From Panaeolus papilionaceus (lineage: Eukaryota; Basidiomycota; Agaricomycetes; Agaricales): DNA of 64,000 bases. Position 1 is the stretch's first letter. Every line of letters starts with the position of its first letter. The notes beneath the pieces were generated by a model. The model worked only from the letters and a program-made list of their open reading frames with translations, ran no database searches and had not been told where the DNA came from. Shown in pieces: positions 35,766-48,800 of the stretch. The stretch spans positions 620,001-684,000 of the forward strand of contig JADNRZ010000013.1 in NCBI GenBank assembly GCA_015501605.1, given 5' to 3'. The position numbers were made by a program, and so were the translations under genes.

Positions 35766-36292
35766 GACACACATACTTTTTAACACTACATTTCGATTTT
35801 GCTTCGTCTATACTAGACGACCATTGCAAAGGAGTGAAATTAAATATATATAACATAAGAGAATTTGATTTATGTCCTGGCCGGAGACACAAAGTCATTA
35901 AAATATCATTATAAAATCAATACTTATTTGTAGAACAAGAAAATTAGCTCACCACAAAAAAGAGACAGGTAGAGTCATTATAACTGGAGGATGGCTTGAT
36001 TCTCTTGGACCATTCAGACCAGATTAGATAGATCATGGTCTCCACCAAATCTCAGTGGTTCAATTTATTACTTAGTCAGTACATCTCAAAGCACGTCAAC
36101 TCGGAAAATATGACATTTATTTTAAAATTGTTTATACACACTATTCAGGACTGTGCCATGTTGAATACGACAGAAAGTTGGACTGGAATGATGATTTTCG
36201 ACGAATACAAAGCCCGAGGTTAGCAATTAAAACGCTAAGAGCACGGTGCTCTGGACCTTGCTCTTGAATTCCCACATATGCTCGCAAATAGC

Positions 36293-36347
36293 CTCGCAAG
36301 TGGCACGCATGCTCGCGAGCTGCCTCTGGAATTTGTCTATGCCCCTC
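36293..36347 (+). repeat. Inverted copy of the F-box gene 5' coding end
   Basis: These 55 bases match the minus strand of 35424-35478 (N-terminal codons of the 686-residue F-box gene) at about 49 positions. The copy is inverted relative to the gene and sits beside an F-box pseudogene. CTCGC motifs also flank it at 36280-36290. Confidence 0.7.
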
Positions 36348-36674
36348 TCTGAGGACATCGATGGAGAATGATCTTGCACCGTTACCAAGCACTGCAATTG
36401 CATTAGATACGTTAGGACGTCACGATGATGACCGATTGAAGGTATGCATTCTCACTGGACAGAGTCATGAATACTGAAGAGATGGTCGACGTCGGAATGA
36501 GTATACGTATGTAGTGCACGCTTTCCAGCTGTGTGGTGTTGGCCCTGAGATACTTAGTGGAACGAATTATGTAAAAATCTGTATCAAAATGCATGCTTAT
36601 TTTCGATGCTATAATTAATTTTCTAACACCTCGGGAGAGTATACAGGCTTGAAGGGAGATCATTACACTAATAT

Positions 36675-38540
36675 TCAGAGGACGCGATTATCTGAAAATA
36701 TCCAGGTAGGCCATGTGATATCTCTTAGAATGTGGACACCCTCGACTGAAACGAAAGGTTGATCATCTTTCTGTGACGCCTTGTCTTCGATCCAAGGGTA
36801 AGTGATACCAAGGACGAGGTCTTCCCCTAACTTCCGTCCAACCGACTCTGCATGCTCCCTAATCACCGCTTCCGTCTTGATAGTCTTTTCTGAGCGTCAT
36901 TTTTACTCGCTCAAGTGCGGTAGGCGAGTGTTGACCTGGCTCGTTCTGCCAAATTGTGGTAGAAGCGGAACCTGAACATACTCGGCCATTTATGAAATTG
37001 TTAAACAAGGCCACAGAGTCCGTATCTTCGAAGGAATATCCCAAAGCAGTGAATGACTTGAGATTTGGAGGCAACTGCTCTGAGTGTCGACAAACTAATG
37101 TCTGACGAAACAAGGCACTGTTTGAGGAGGGGAATGTACGATGGATGGAAGATCGCCAGAGAACTCAACACACCCCAATAAGTCCAGCACAAGGGTCGTT
37201 ATCTGCAGAGTAGACTGGAGTACAGCAAGAATATTGACTCCTGTCATATTGGAGGGGTTGAGATGCAGTGTCTCGAGAGATGAGCAGCAGTGAAGGAAGG
37301 CGCAGAGTGGGGATGTCAGGGGGTGTGGTTTCTCGGTTTCTTGGTTTCTTTGAGCTTTGGATTGACAGGTGGGTAATTCCAGTCGCGCAATCCATCCATC
37401 GTGGGCGTATATGAGGCCGATTACTTCTGGTGAGCGGGATAGTGATCCGGACAGTACGGTGTTTGAGCGTAGGGGTATGAAGGAGACCACAGATGTTTTG
37501 TTCCCTGTCTTTTTTGCCGTGTATAAGGAGGGAAGTTGTAAGACTGGGAGGCAAGATCTCTTGCCTCGAGAATTTGGTATCCGTGAGATGGTTAGGATAC
37601 TGGTAATAGTCTGGTATGTTTTGGGGTTTTGAGACGTAATGATAATATTCAATGAACAAGTCTGTAGAATTTGGCTATTGCATTCTCTCAGGATGTTCAA
37701 TGCAACATGTCAATGGATACGCTCGTGGGTTAAGAGGTGGATGAGAGAAGACCAATTGAAAACAGCAATGGTCGTTGAATGTCCTGGATTGAGACTTCTC
37801 GCAGTGTGGATGCTCAAAATAGGTTTTGTATCGCAAGTAGTGATACAGAATCCTCAGAGAACCTGTGGTATTCCTTTGAGGTATAACCCCGATTCCCATG
37901 CACTGAACCAGTGTTTGGAGACGGAACCGCAGAAAATGGAGATGGATAACGGTTGGTTCCCAGATTGCAGGAGCCACTGCCCCAGTCCAGAGCTAACTGC
38001 GGCGTAGAGAGAACGATCTCCTTCCACTTCCGACAGACTAGAGTCAGCAGCAGTGGTGCTTCAGAGGTCAGAGTCCTGGGATTTCGATTTGCGGGGATGC
38101 AGCGAAGAAATATAACAACAAGCAGCTCTTCAGGAAGTCGGCGGATAGGCACCATAATCTGATGACACGTCGTTATTTTATGGTTGACGCGGTTGATGTC
38201 CTCTGCACGACGCTCAGGATGACGTGGAGAGTGTGCATAGTCTTCTCTTTGTCCCTGAGACGCGCCTTCGTTGTAGAGCATCCTTGACTGCGAAAAGCAC
38301 ACTTTCCGGCAGTAGTTCGTTGTTTACTCGGTATGGAGTGCTGAGAATGTTGGCCGGGGCTACAGGATTGATACCCTCAGTAAACGGTAACATTGTCATC
38401 GGGTAACCTAAAGCCTCAGAAATAATAGGTATTGAAACACGCCGGATTTGAGGAAGACCAGAGTACTCAAGTTCGTCGACGGTGTTTGCAAGAATGTACA
38501 TAATGTCCGACCAAAGGCTCACTTCAGTCAACGTGTCCAC
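36675..38540 (-). pseudogene. Broken F-box-family gene
   Basis: Family blocks are present in order on the minus strand but in several frames: an N-terminal coil near 38230-38300 split over frames, an F-box at about 38110-38220 (VPIRRLPEELLVVIFLRC ... LLLTLVCRKWKEI), a middle block (ILRECNSQILQTCSL), a leucine-rich-like block near 37200-37330 (CSSLETLHLNPSNMTGVNIL) and the C-terminal VGRKLGEDLVLGITYPW at about 36790-36850. At least two frame changes lie before the F-box and more after 37120. Part of the centre is missing. It is not translatable as one protein even allowing plausible introns. Confidence 0.8.
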
Positions 38541-38713
38541 AATAGGTAATACGTACGTAATTTAATGGCACGCGTCAACCAGGGGTCCACTTGAATTGAA
38601 GGCCGCTGCCAAGAGCGGCACGGCACCCGAGGCTTTACAATTACATCACAGGTACAAGCACATTACTGATACACTATTTCTTTTGCTACTCATGTGTTGG
38701 AATATGCATTTTG

Positions 38714-39276
38714 TATGACAGTGTATTTCATCAAATATTTATTTTACGTGAAATGTACTTTTCGATCCTTGAAATTGAGCCAAAAAAGGTGGTTTAGCTG
38801 TGAGATTTAAGTGCGTTTTGTGAATAATCGCAGATATCAAGGACTGATCTTGAAAAGTGTGTAAGAGAACACAGTTCATCACATATCATGAGCGATGATT
38901 TGAACGGGATTTTGATCAATTTGAACGACAGCCTTGGCCAGAATTTGAACGATAGTCAAATGATAATTGAACGGTGTTAAATATTGCTAATATATTTATT
39001 TTCAATTAAATAAAATAAGACCAATTTACACCATGGGACCCTGGATGTGCTACAGTATGTGTTCAAATATTCCCGTTCGAATACCGCTTGCGCAACATTC
39101 AAATCCCGTTCAAGTGACGTTCAAATGTGGGTTCAAAGCACTGAACGCGTTTAAGTGGCGTTCAAATCGTTCAAAAACTACATTTTAACTTCTTTCGTTC
39201 TTACAAATACATCTTAATTTTATCACAAAAACCACAAATCACCGTGTTGGAATATTTGATGAAATCTACCGTCATA
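38714..39276. mobile_element. Possible small inverted-repeat element (MITE-like)
   Basis: The ends 38714-38739 and 39251-39276 are 26-bp inverted repeats differing at three positions (core ATTTCATCAAATATT identical). Inside, the left half repeats TTTGAACG-type octamers (38896-38975) and the right half carries the reverse, CGTTCAAA (39078-39172), so subterminal motifs are inverted too. No coding capacity is seen. A 12-bp direct repeat, GTGTTGGAATAT, occurs at 38695-38706 and 39244-39255, but the right copy overlaps the inverted repeat, so it is not a clean target duplication. Confidence 0.5.
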
Positions 39277-42200
39277 GTTTTGGGCAAAATAAGCCTAATA
39301 ATTTCCAAATGTATTAAATCATCTTGCATGTGTACCTGTGCTTAACTACAGTCCGCGATGTGGTGAAGACTCACCATAGGATAAGATGGTTCTAGTGACG
39401 CGGACGGCTGAGCAGTGGCTCTTGACAAACATAGCCAAACTTCTCCCTTAAGCCTTCGTCCTTCTCCTTCGCTCCTTCGCCGCTCCCTCATCGTCGTTGT
39501 CGTCGTCGACCATCTGTCGCGTCCACAAGGACATTTTCATTTCGTTTACCCTCCCACCCTAACCTTCTTTTTCTTTCACCATTTGGTACTGCCACTCAGC
39601 ATCGTCGGATTCGTTCCTCTGTGCGCAGTATGAACTAATATTCCCAACCTGCACCCGTTCAATGCAACCTCTCCTCTCCTTGTCCTTTGTTCCTTTTTGA
39701 CATTTCTGTATTTTTCTACATCACAACTCATGGCCGCATGAAGGAACGACAATGATATCTTATCAGTATTTAAATTATAAAATCCCAGAACATATAGACA
39801 CCTGATATGTTTTCGTATGACTTTAATCTGATTTTAAATTCTTATGTCCTTAGATGTCATCGTCGTGAGCAATTATATTTATTTGAGTAATATATTGACC
39901 GGGGACCAGGGATTACTGCAAAGCAATGAATAAACTATGTAAAATATAAAGTTAATCAGGTAGAAGACTGCGAACAGCTGCGGTGCTGATAGTACTCGTA
40001 ATGAGTGCAGTGGAATGAGTCAATGCCTGTTGAGTTGACTCTGAGAATGGCCTGCGGGTCCAAATGGAGATCGGGCGAGGATATCCAGGGTCCAATCAGC
40101 TTGGGTCCTCCCGTCGCCCTCAATACCCTCAACTTTACTTCGTAAAGCCTCGGAATTGACAGTCGCCCTGTACGTAGCCATTGTTGAGCCTTGCTCAACG
40201 CAGAGTGCATCTCGACGAGTTCGCTCCGCATGACATTGAGTATTTTATTTAGGATCGACATAGAAAGTCGTTTGGTTGAGTTCACAATCGACCCTCGAGC
40301 TACTTAGGATATGTTCAATATCATGACGACCGGACCTTGCTTTCGAATGAAGCATTAAACATTCGAACCAGCTTTTAATATTAAAATGAGTTCATTGAAG
40401 TAAAAGCACCGGGGGTAGAACAATAACGAGTTGCCTGCGTCTCCACGTGTGTATTCAAACCTGGTTGGTAAACGGATGAAGTCGCGTCAAGGCGAAGCTT
40501 CAGATGACCTCCCTGGAGACTTTCGAAACGTTTTCAACAAATTTTAATATAATCGCACGGGCTATAGGGCTGTCCGAAAGTGTTTTGGGGCTTGGTGAAG
40601 ATCCAAAGCCTCATGCATAGATCTTTACTGATGACTTACACAGGACGTGCATGCAGTGTCATGATACCTCTTATTGTCCTGCATGGGCGTGTATACATAT
40701 TTAATCTTGGGAAAACTGTATTCTATGACTGAATGCACTTCATTTATATTTATGATTCCACCTACAATGAGTACTTGCAATATCACGATCATTTCAGTGG
40801 CCCAATGTGTCTTGCACTCCAGGCAGACGCAGTGCGGGCACATACAGAAGGCTAGCTCGTGGTGGTTCAGACAGACGCTCCGAAAGGATGAACCGAACCA
40901 GCTACTAGAACCATGCGCGCGCTTATATATCTCGGATGCACATCATCCATCAGCCCCTTCTTGACCTAAACTCCGACCCTGACGCTTAGAGTACTGTATC
41001 ATTATTCCGTTGGATATCTTTTATTGCCGATTCATTCATAACTAAATGACAACATCTACTTATTCACTGCGTACAGTTATTATCAATCTCTTAAGGGCGA
41101 ATGAGCCCAAGCTTGAGAGGTGAGGAGTCTAAGCTGAAGAGACTCCAAGCGAACCAACCGTGATGACGGGTCCGGACACTAATATCAACTTGGTTGTGAA
41201 CACAAACTTAAAACATTGAGATTGAATTCATCAAATCACAATACGCACAGCGAACCGATGTGACCCGAACATAGAAATATCACAACGCAAAGTTCGAACA
41301 ATGCGGGACGCATGAATTTATCACGAGCGCTAAAGCTCGATCGTCCCGCTCGAGTCGACGTCATTGTATATCCTTGTTACTTACCTGCCTTGCCATATCC
41401 GAGTCGATCGACGGCGACGCTTTGCCTCCGTTGTTCGGTGCGTGTCTCAAGTTAGTTATCCATACCGATTGTCATCCCGATTCAACCATTCCCTTCCCGT
41501 CCAGTCCACGCGATGTGTTGTGAGGAGACGATTAATTGTTCTGTTGATGTTGATCGAGTAGAATAGAATTCGAGAATAGTACCAGGATTGGGGTAGTATG
41601 AAAGTGGGTCATTCCCGTCGAGTAAGTAAAGTATACGGAATTGTGCAGGCTTGGAGGGTTTTTTAATGATATTATCAGGCTCCGAGTTTGTTGTACACAT
41701 TTCTCTCTTTACAATTTGAAGCGAACCAGCCCAACTCAACGCGCTGCGTCACTTCCTCCTAGTACACTAAGTACGAGAATCACATTTACTGTAAAAACTT
41801 AACTTACTCACTTCCATTGCGGCACAGAAATCCACTGACGCAGCGCAGTCATACGTTATCTTATCTTAGACCTTTTACTTAATTGGCCTTTGGGAGTTGT
41901 AGCTGGGACTGCGCAGTCAGGCTCCACTGTTCACATCACATTAGGCGGGTAAGTACTTGGAGATACGTGGACCGGTGGGACTGGGGAACGGTTGAGTAGA
42001 TAACAACATAGTGGTGCTCCTGCGATAATGAATAGGAGTGTTTAACTTAAATTGCGGCGACTTGAAGGTATCTGAACCGTTATGAGCATTCTGCATGTAT
42101 TCAAGCATAGGTGTCGTTGACTGCTATGACTTGTTTCGATGTCAGTGACACTACTGAAATGATATGTGTACACGATGTATGGCTGTAATTAGCTACGTGT

Positions 42201-44029
42201 ATGTTTAAACACAACTGAAATAGCCAACTGCGCGAGCACTCACTGGTGGAGTAACCACGAGAACGAGTCTCTAAATCTTTCAATTTCTCATTGCGAATCG
42301 ACTCAAGTTGGGTCGAGTCGAGTCGCGTCCTGGAATAGTCTAGCCTACTTACTCTATCCAACCTTAACGCTTCTAATTACTCCTACCAGCTGCTAGTACA
42401 AAGCAATACCCTCTAATGGCAGAGATAGCACTCCAATTTACCCCGCCCCAGCCAACCCGATGTCAGATGCACTTCGACTTCGTGCTCGAGTCCGTGATGC
42501 TCCCATGGGGGTGTGTATCTCCATCCACTAGACCCATGATGCGACGGGTTTTGGTGGGCATGGAGGTGGGTGTAGAGGTGGAGCAACTAGAGGACTAGAA
42601 TAAGCTGGGCTCGGGTAGGTTAGGTTAACCAGTACGCGTTGGATGGTGAGAGAGGTAGCAGGGTGGGGATGTCGGGGTGGAGGGTGCGATATTTAAAATG
42701 AGTAATGATGAGATCATGATCAATCACAGGAAGAAGATGTCGAGGAGAAGGAGAATTTGGACTCTTGATATTGTTGGATGGCTTGCTTGGAATAGTACAT
42801 CGATATCAGTCTGAGCTTGAATGAAGTTGAATCATGACAACTGTTGGATATTTGAATGATTCAGTTATGATGATGTGAACCTCCATGCCAATGTCAATTC
42901 TCTATGTAAACTCCGAAGCCCTTCCTTCGTTCGCGTACATAGTACTGATTGATATCTATCCTGAAACTGATACATGATGCTTCGTTCCACTGCAGCTAAT
43001 TTAACCAAGCCAACCCGACGCTTACAGTTGGCTGATGACTGAATACCGAGTCGCTGATACGAATAATCCCGCCACAGCAATTCCACACCCACACTAAAAC
43101 ACTCGACATTGGAGCGTGAACAAGCGATTTGCTATTCTCAGCATCGATTATCATGTCATCCATCCATCTGAATTCAAGCTCAAATTCGCTGAGTCCGAAC
43201 GCGCCAAAGATAGATGATTAATGCAGCACGAGGCGCCATCCTCAGTCCTATTGCAATGTCATTTACAGCAAATTCACTCCAACACCCATCTCACAATCTC
43301 ACCACTGTGTAAACGCACACCCAGAATGTACCTATCTCGCGTTAGACTCGGCCCGTGCATGTCAGTGCCGCTGTCGAAAACCCTGCCTGGTTCACGGGAG
43401 CGTCAAACTCTCAGCTTCAGACTGAGAGACAGGTCAAGCAAATGCACAGACGGAGATAAACCCCGTTCTGTTTTTTCAATTCAAGTTGGATGGGGTCGGT
43501 TATTCAATTGAAGGGTCGTAGAGAGAGCATGAGTAAGGGTTGGGAGAGGGTGGCTATGTTGGTGTCAGGGCAGAACAGGGGTGCTGAGCTGCGAGCAATG
43601 CAGTGAGGGTGCAGTGATTTCTGTCAGTGAAGACTCACAATAAGAGGAGGCGCGCTGGGTTACTGAATGCGGATGAGATGAGAGAGGTGGTCCAAGCTGA
43701 ACCGGTCCCGCACTGGTTCCACTGCGCAATGATGCCGGCTGCGCAAGCTTGATGCATATGCAAGGCAAGGTATGTCCGACTCCCGAGGCGACGCTGGTCC
43801 GCCCACTGGTCCAGCTAAGTACTTGATTATTGTGGTTGTCATGATACAGAGCTTTGGAGTACGACGACCAGCCGTATTTCGAATTGTGTTTATCGCAGTT
43901 TGACTGGGCTGTTGGGTCAATTAGGGGCAATTATGTAATAATGAACCGGGTCGGTTTTTATTTCCCCCTTTGTGATTGACGAATCGACATGGAATCTTTA
44001 AGCTTTATTAGACAAACAAGGGGGTTGCA
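39277..44029. other. Gene-poor stretch, 4.7 kb
   Basis: No gene supported. Contents noticed: a pyrimidine-rich block at about 39450-39610, a short GAGTC tandem at about 42306-42320, and an 11-bp inverted repeat (41741-41751 with 41836-41846). Open frames, including 39956-40285 on the minus strand, lack recognisable motifs. Confidence 0.45.
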
Positions 44030-44120
44030 TCTTTTTCTTTTCTTCGTCTGTTCATCTCTCTCTCTCTCTTTCCCTTGTCCTCTTAACCTCCTCTTCACCC
44101 TTTCTCTCTCCGTCTTCCGT
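44030..44120 (+). promoter_or_regulatory. Pyrimidine-rich tract upstream of the PH-CRIB gene
   Basis: A CT-rich tract, including a TCTCTCTCTCT run, ends about 80 bp before the ATG at 44198. Such tracts mark core promoters and transcription starts of well-expressed fungal genes. Function is inferred. Confidence 0.55.
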
Positions 44121-44197
44121 CCATCCTTATATTATCTGGACCCTTTCATTTCATATTCATCATCGTCATAGTCCGTTGACCTTACGACACCACTACC

Positions 44198-45849
44198 ATG
44201 ACTTCCACTACTCGCAAGGTCGCAGGGTCTTCAAAGAGCACTTCATCAAAGGTGGTACGCACAGGCAATGCCACTCTACGCGAAAAGGGCACATTCACGG
44301 GCGTCTCATGGAAGCCTAAGCGTTTGGAGTTGGATAGCGACTATCTCGTCATTATCAACGTACGTTGGCTGAGCCACTCTATTTATCAATGCTAACGTTA
44401 TTCTCCCTATCTCTATATAGACTAGCAACAACAAACGCATCCGTATCTCCCTTCGCGATATCACCCAACTCGAACGCACAGATTTGACGGACCACTCGCT
44501 GGGCTTGAAGGCCAAGGACAAGAAGTACAATTTTTCGTTCACTTCCGATCCAGAGTTGTATGACTGGCAAGAGGATATATACCAGCGCTGCCCTCTGGGT
44601 GGGTACAGCGCCCCCTTTGGATTCGAGCACAAGTCACATATTGGGAGTGATGCTGTTACTGGTACCTTCACAGTCAGTACCATACCGTCTTACTCGATGT
44701 TATACTTGCTGACTGACTGAATGGCTGTTGAACAATAGGACCCAACCCTTATCCCCATCTATGCAGAAATCATCGGCACCACTCCGTCCATGATTCATAC
44801 TTCGCCAACGACCACAGCCGCAGTCGTCGTTACTCCCCGCTCACGACCTGTTTCTGGCGCTCCCCTCAAAGCAGCCGTCACAACTACACCTGCCGGTCCA
44901 GCTGTTACCACGTCTGTCCTCGAAGGTTCTTTTATTGTCAAACAAAAAGGAGGCTTGTTTGGCTGGCGCGCAAAAGTGAGATGGGTATCGTTGACGCCTC
45001 AAACTATTGTTTTGCATTCACGCGCTTCCAAGGTTAGTTTTTTGACTTTCTTCTTAACAATGAAGACGAGGTTCTGATCACTCCGTGTCTTCTTTTCTTT
45101 CCCGTCGTGTTTATTTTCAAAAAATTTCTTCTTCTTGGATGAACCCGCCCCGACCTTCTATTAATCCGAACCACCGCGTATCATCGTGCGACTCCTGACG
45201 AACAATAGAACTCTCCCATCTCGAAATCCTTCCAACTATCCACACTCCTCCGCATCGAACCCGACTCTAAAAACGAATCATGCCTCGAAATCGAGTACTC
45301 GCTCTCCCCGCCGTCAAAGACGCACCAACCGCACCTCGCCTCGCCCACGGACATGTTTGTGATTTCGTTCAACGATATGGCGGAGCTGTATACGTGGAGA
45401 GATGCGTTGTATTTGCGGAGTTCGCTGAGTTCGCCCATCGGGACGCCGACGAATTTTAAGCATCATATTCATGTGGGGTTTGATGCTGTTACGGGTATGT
45501 TTTCGGTTAGTGATGATTGTTTCATTTTCTTGGATTGGGATCCTTGGTGTTGTTGGTTTTTCCCTTCTCCCCCTCCCCGTTTGGCTTCTTTCGCTCTTTT
45601 CCCCCTCCTCTTCCTCCTTGATCCATTTATGCCCGCCCCACCCCTTTCTATGCGATGAAAACAATGCTAACACCGTCCTTTTATTTTATTTTATAGGGTC
45701 TCCCAGCGGATTGGCAAGCCCTGCTGAACCCGGGGTCGTCGGGCAAGCCAGCGTCTAGTGCGAACGGAAATGGATCTCAGGCGGATCGGAAGGCGAAGAG
45801 GGCGTCGAGGAGGCAGAGTGCGATGCAGGTTGCGGGTGTGGGTGCTTGA
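44198..45849 (+). CDS. Double PH-CRIB protein without a kinase (Cdc42/Rac effector-like)
   Basis: Five exons (44198-44359, 44421-44672, 44739-45032, 45209-45505, 45697-45849) give 385 residues with all introns in phase 0. The second half carries a clear PH domain (about 180-310; GSFIVKQKGGLFGWRAKVRW) followed by a CRIB motif at about 314-348: PTNFKHHIHVGFDAVTGMFS then GLPADWQALL, including the key ISxPxxFxHxxHVGFD core. The first half is a degenerate version: PH-like sequence (about 28-115) and APFGFEHKSHIGSDAVTGTF at about 117-137 with no GLPxxW tail. Introns fall at matching places in both halves, after the PH strand and right after the DAVTGxF motif. PH-CRIB is the N-terminal layout of Cla4-type PAK kinases, but the protein ends in a basic serine-rich tail with no kinase domain. 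Likely a membrane-bound Rho-GTPase effector; this role is inferred. Confidence 0.88.
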
Positions 45850-48800
45850 GGTTTGAGGAGTTGAGGATGAGAATATGGGGTTGTTGAGCCCGCTGCCGCC
45901 CCGCCGTCGACATTGCAATGTCTGTTTCTACCTGCATGGGTTCATGTGCATGCTCTATCCTTGCCTTCACTACCCCATTTCGTCCCCGATATCATCACGG
46001 CGGTATGCACATCCCGTGGTTCACTTCACCTCGCGTTTCGAGTTGTGATGCTATATGGTATTATATGCGTCTACGACACTCCCGCTCTTGTCGGTTCGGT
46101 TATATGCTATCCTCATTCACATCTTGTGCGCGATTATGCGCATTGGACCTGGATCGTTTTCTGGGTTGTGATATCCGTGCATCGTTATACCACCCCCGTC
46201 GCTGAAGGAAAGCGGGGGTTTGTTGGCTTATTGCGCTTTCTGTGAAAGGCGATTGTATACTACGTTGTTTTGGTTCATCCTTCTGTTGTTGTTTTTGATG
46301 TATTGTAGGTCTCGTTCTTATCGTATACATATGGATTTTTATCTCCCTATCCTCTCTCTTTCGTTGTTTTTCTGTTCCCTTTTGACTTTTACTCTTCGTT
46401 ACGACGTGTTGTTGTTTGAGTTATGATTGAGTTATGACTTCATGCCCCTCCCGCCTCTCGTTTCTTTTTTTTTATACTTTGTACATTATATACCCTCCAC
46501 CCATATACACCATCCACGCCCAACATCCATTTATCCACCCCACCATTCAATACACGCCATCCCAATACACCCTGTACCCCCACATACATACCACCGTACT
46601 TTAGTTTACAGCATGCATATATCCTTTTTTCTCTCTGAATCTGTGTTGTGTGTTGTCTGAATTGTCTGAATGTGGTCAGTTGCGTTGTGGTTTTGATTCT
46701 TTCGGATTTGGATTCGGAATCTAGAAGGAAAACGGTTAATTTGAGAATGCAGTAAGATGTGAGTAATCAGGTGTAAGTAAGGAATGAGAAGTGAGAACGA
46801 TGTGGTTCATGATCGCGAAGTCTGTCGGAGGTGTGTCTGAGATGTAGAATTCAACAGTTTTTTCGGTTTTCTGTTGAGAATTCGAAGTATGCATCAAGGG
46901 CTGGGTATTTGAAGACGACGATGACGCGAATTGCTTTCCCTTTCTGTTCTTTTTGTTTAAAAAATAATACTTGTGGAGCAAACGCCTATGTATAATGGAG
47001 AGGCGAGATGCGTTAGTATGGAATGAGCATGGCTCGATTAGGCACGTAATAGGGGTTCGATCGTGATGGTATGTATGACGCTAGTCGGTTTGGGATGGAG
47101 GTTTAGCGCTGGTGCGTTGTACCGTTTAGTTGTAACATGTTCGGCTCAAGAATTGACTTGACTGGGTTAGAACTTGACTGAACTTCATAGGTGAGTGGGT
47201 CCACGGTGCGTTCGCGTTGATTGTCGCGTAGCTGATTATCAATTAATTGACGTCGATGATGGCGCGACGCGACGTGACATTGATAGGGGGTGTTAATTAT
47301 AGGCGTGTTGCGTTCCTAAGTATAGTATTTATTACGATGGATATTGAACGCTCGCAGCTAGTGCTGGCCGCCAAGTAGAGTGCTGTAGAACGCAATGGGG
47401 TGGAAGATCGGCCTCGTTAGGCGCATATGTTCAGATTGACGCGTTTCCATTTAAACTTTGACGTTATGAAAGATAAACCTGAGGTGGGGTAGATTGGTGA
47501 TAGAGTAGTATTTAAGTGAAATAGTCCCAGAGTTTACATTCCAGGGACTAGACAGTATATGGCTTCTCAGAGTCTCACAATCAGCGAGTGAAATGAAGAC
47601 AGGGGGGACCATCAGCGACTCAGCGCTACGCCAAACAAGTCCATCCGAGACAAAATTAAAGAAGCAAAAAAAAAAACAAAAAAAGACACTGGATTGATGG
47701 TCCCGCGAGAGGTGTGAAAAGGTGTGGAAGAGGTCGAACCCTGGATGGATTGATGATAGGCTGAGAGTTGTGAGACAGACGTGTAGAATGAAACGTTTTC
47801 GATGAGCGGAAGACCGTTATGCGGGCTCTGAGATGCCTTCTTCACGTCCATCTTCAGGCGATATTTGAGCGAACCATTCGAAAGAATCGAAGCAGTGGTT
47901 TTTGGGGTCCATTACACTATTATACATACTCTACACTGGTCGTGAATCTATGCAACATAACCATGAGTACCACATACTCTGAGTGATAGTGTTAAATCCG
48001 AAATTCGAATCCAACCTTCTCCAGCATTGCCATATCATGCATGTTTCATACTGAACTACCCACAAATCCCTGTCCGCACTCATACAGAAACACCGACGAA
48101 ATCGCAAACACCCTGAACGGAGACCTGTTGGCCTGTCTCCACAACCTCTAGACACTGGCATGAGGACAAATGGTCTATGTGTCGATGGAGGTACGAAGGC
48201 CGTGGCAAGACCGGTTTACCTCCTTCATGGAGAGTGATGAGTATCAGACGTAAAGACGATAAAGTGCATATAGAGAGAGAGTTTGAATGGGTATGTGGCA
48301 GTAGCAGTAACCCCAGTCGAAGCGGGTTAACGTTACCAGAGGCTCATGTGTTTTCCATTGCACCTTCAAGTTGTACCCCCGTTCGTTAGGGAATGAGTTA
48401 CATCTGAACCCTTTATCTTACTCCGTCGATGAGCAAGTTCCGAGCCCGGGAGGGTTCAGACAATAACAATAAGCAAAGACGATTTGAGGAATGAATCGAG
48501 CGTGGATTTATAAACCCCGTCGGCATTGTGGTCATCTGAGGTACTGAATGACTTTGACTCCTTATTGCGTCCTGAAAATCATGTCATGCTCTGGTAGAAG
48601 AAGTCCCAGCTCGAGAAGACAGATTGGCGGCATAGACTGTCCAAGTCCGATAATCTATATTTGTAAAAATGCAGAGGTTGGAGTGCTCGATGGGATCGTA
48701 TTCTTTTGAATTCGAACTTGAGACAAAAAACACAGAAGAGCAGAGTGATGAAGAAGTAGATGGGTTCCAGTAAAGTGGCCACAAAGAGGGTTATGAGCAC

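Noticed and set aside
39956..40285. 109-codon minus-strand frame with a helical look (LNKILNVMRSELVEMHSAL)
   Set aside because: Isolated, no domain and no partner exons; could be chance or a fragment of an old gene.
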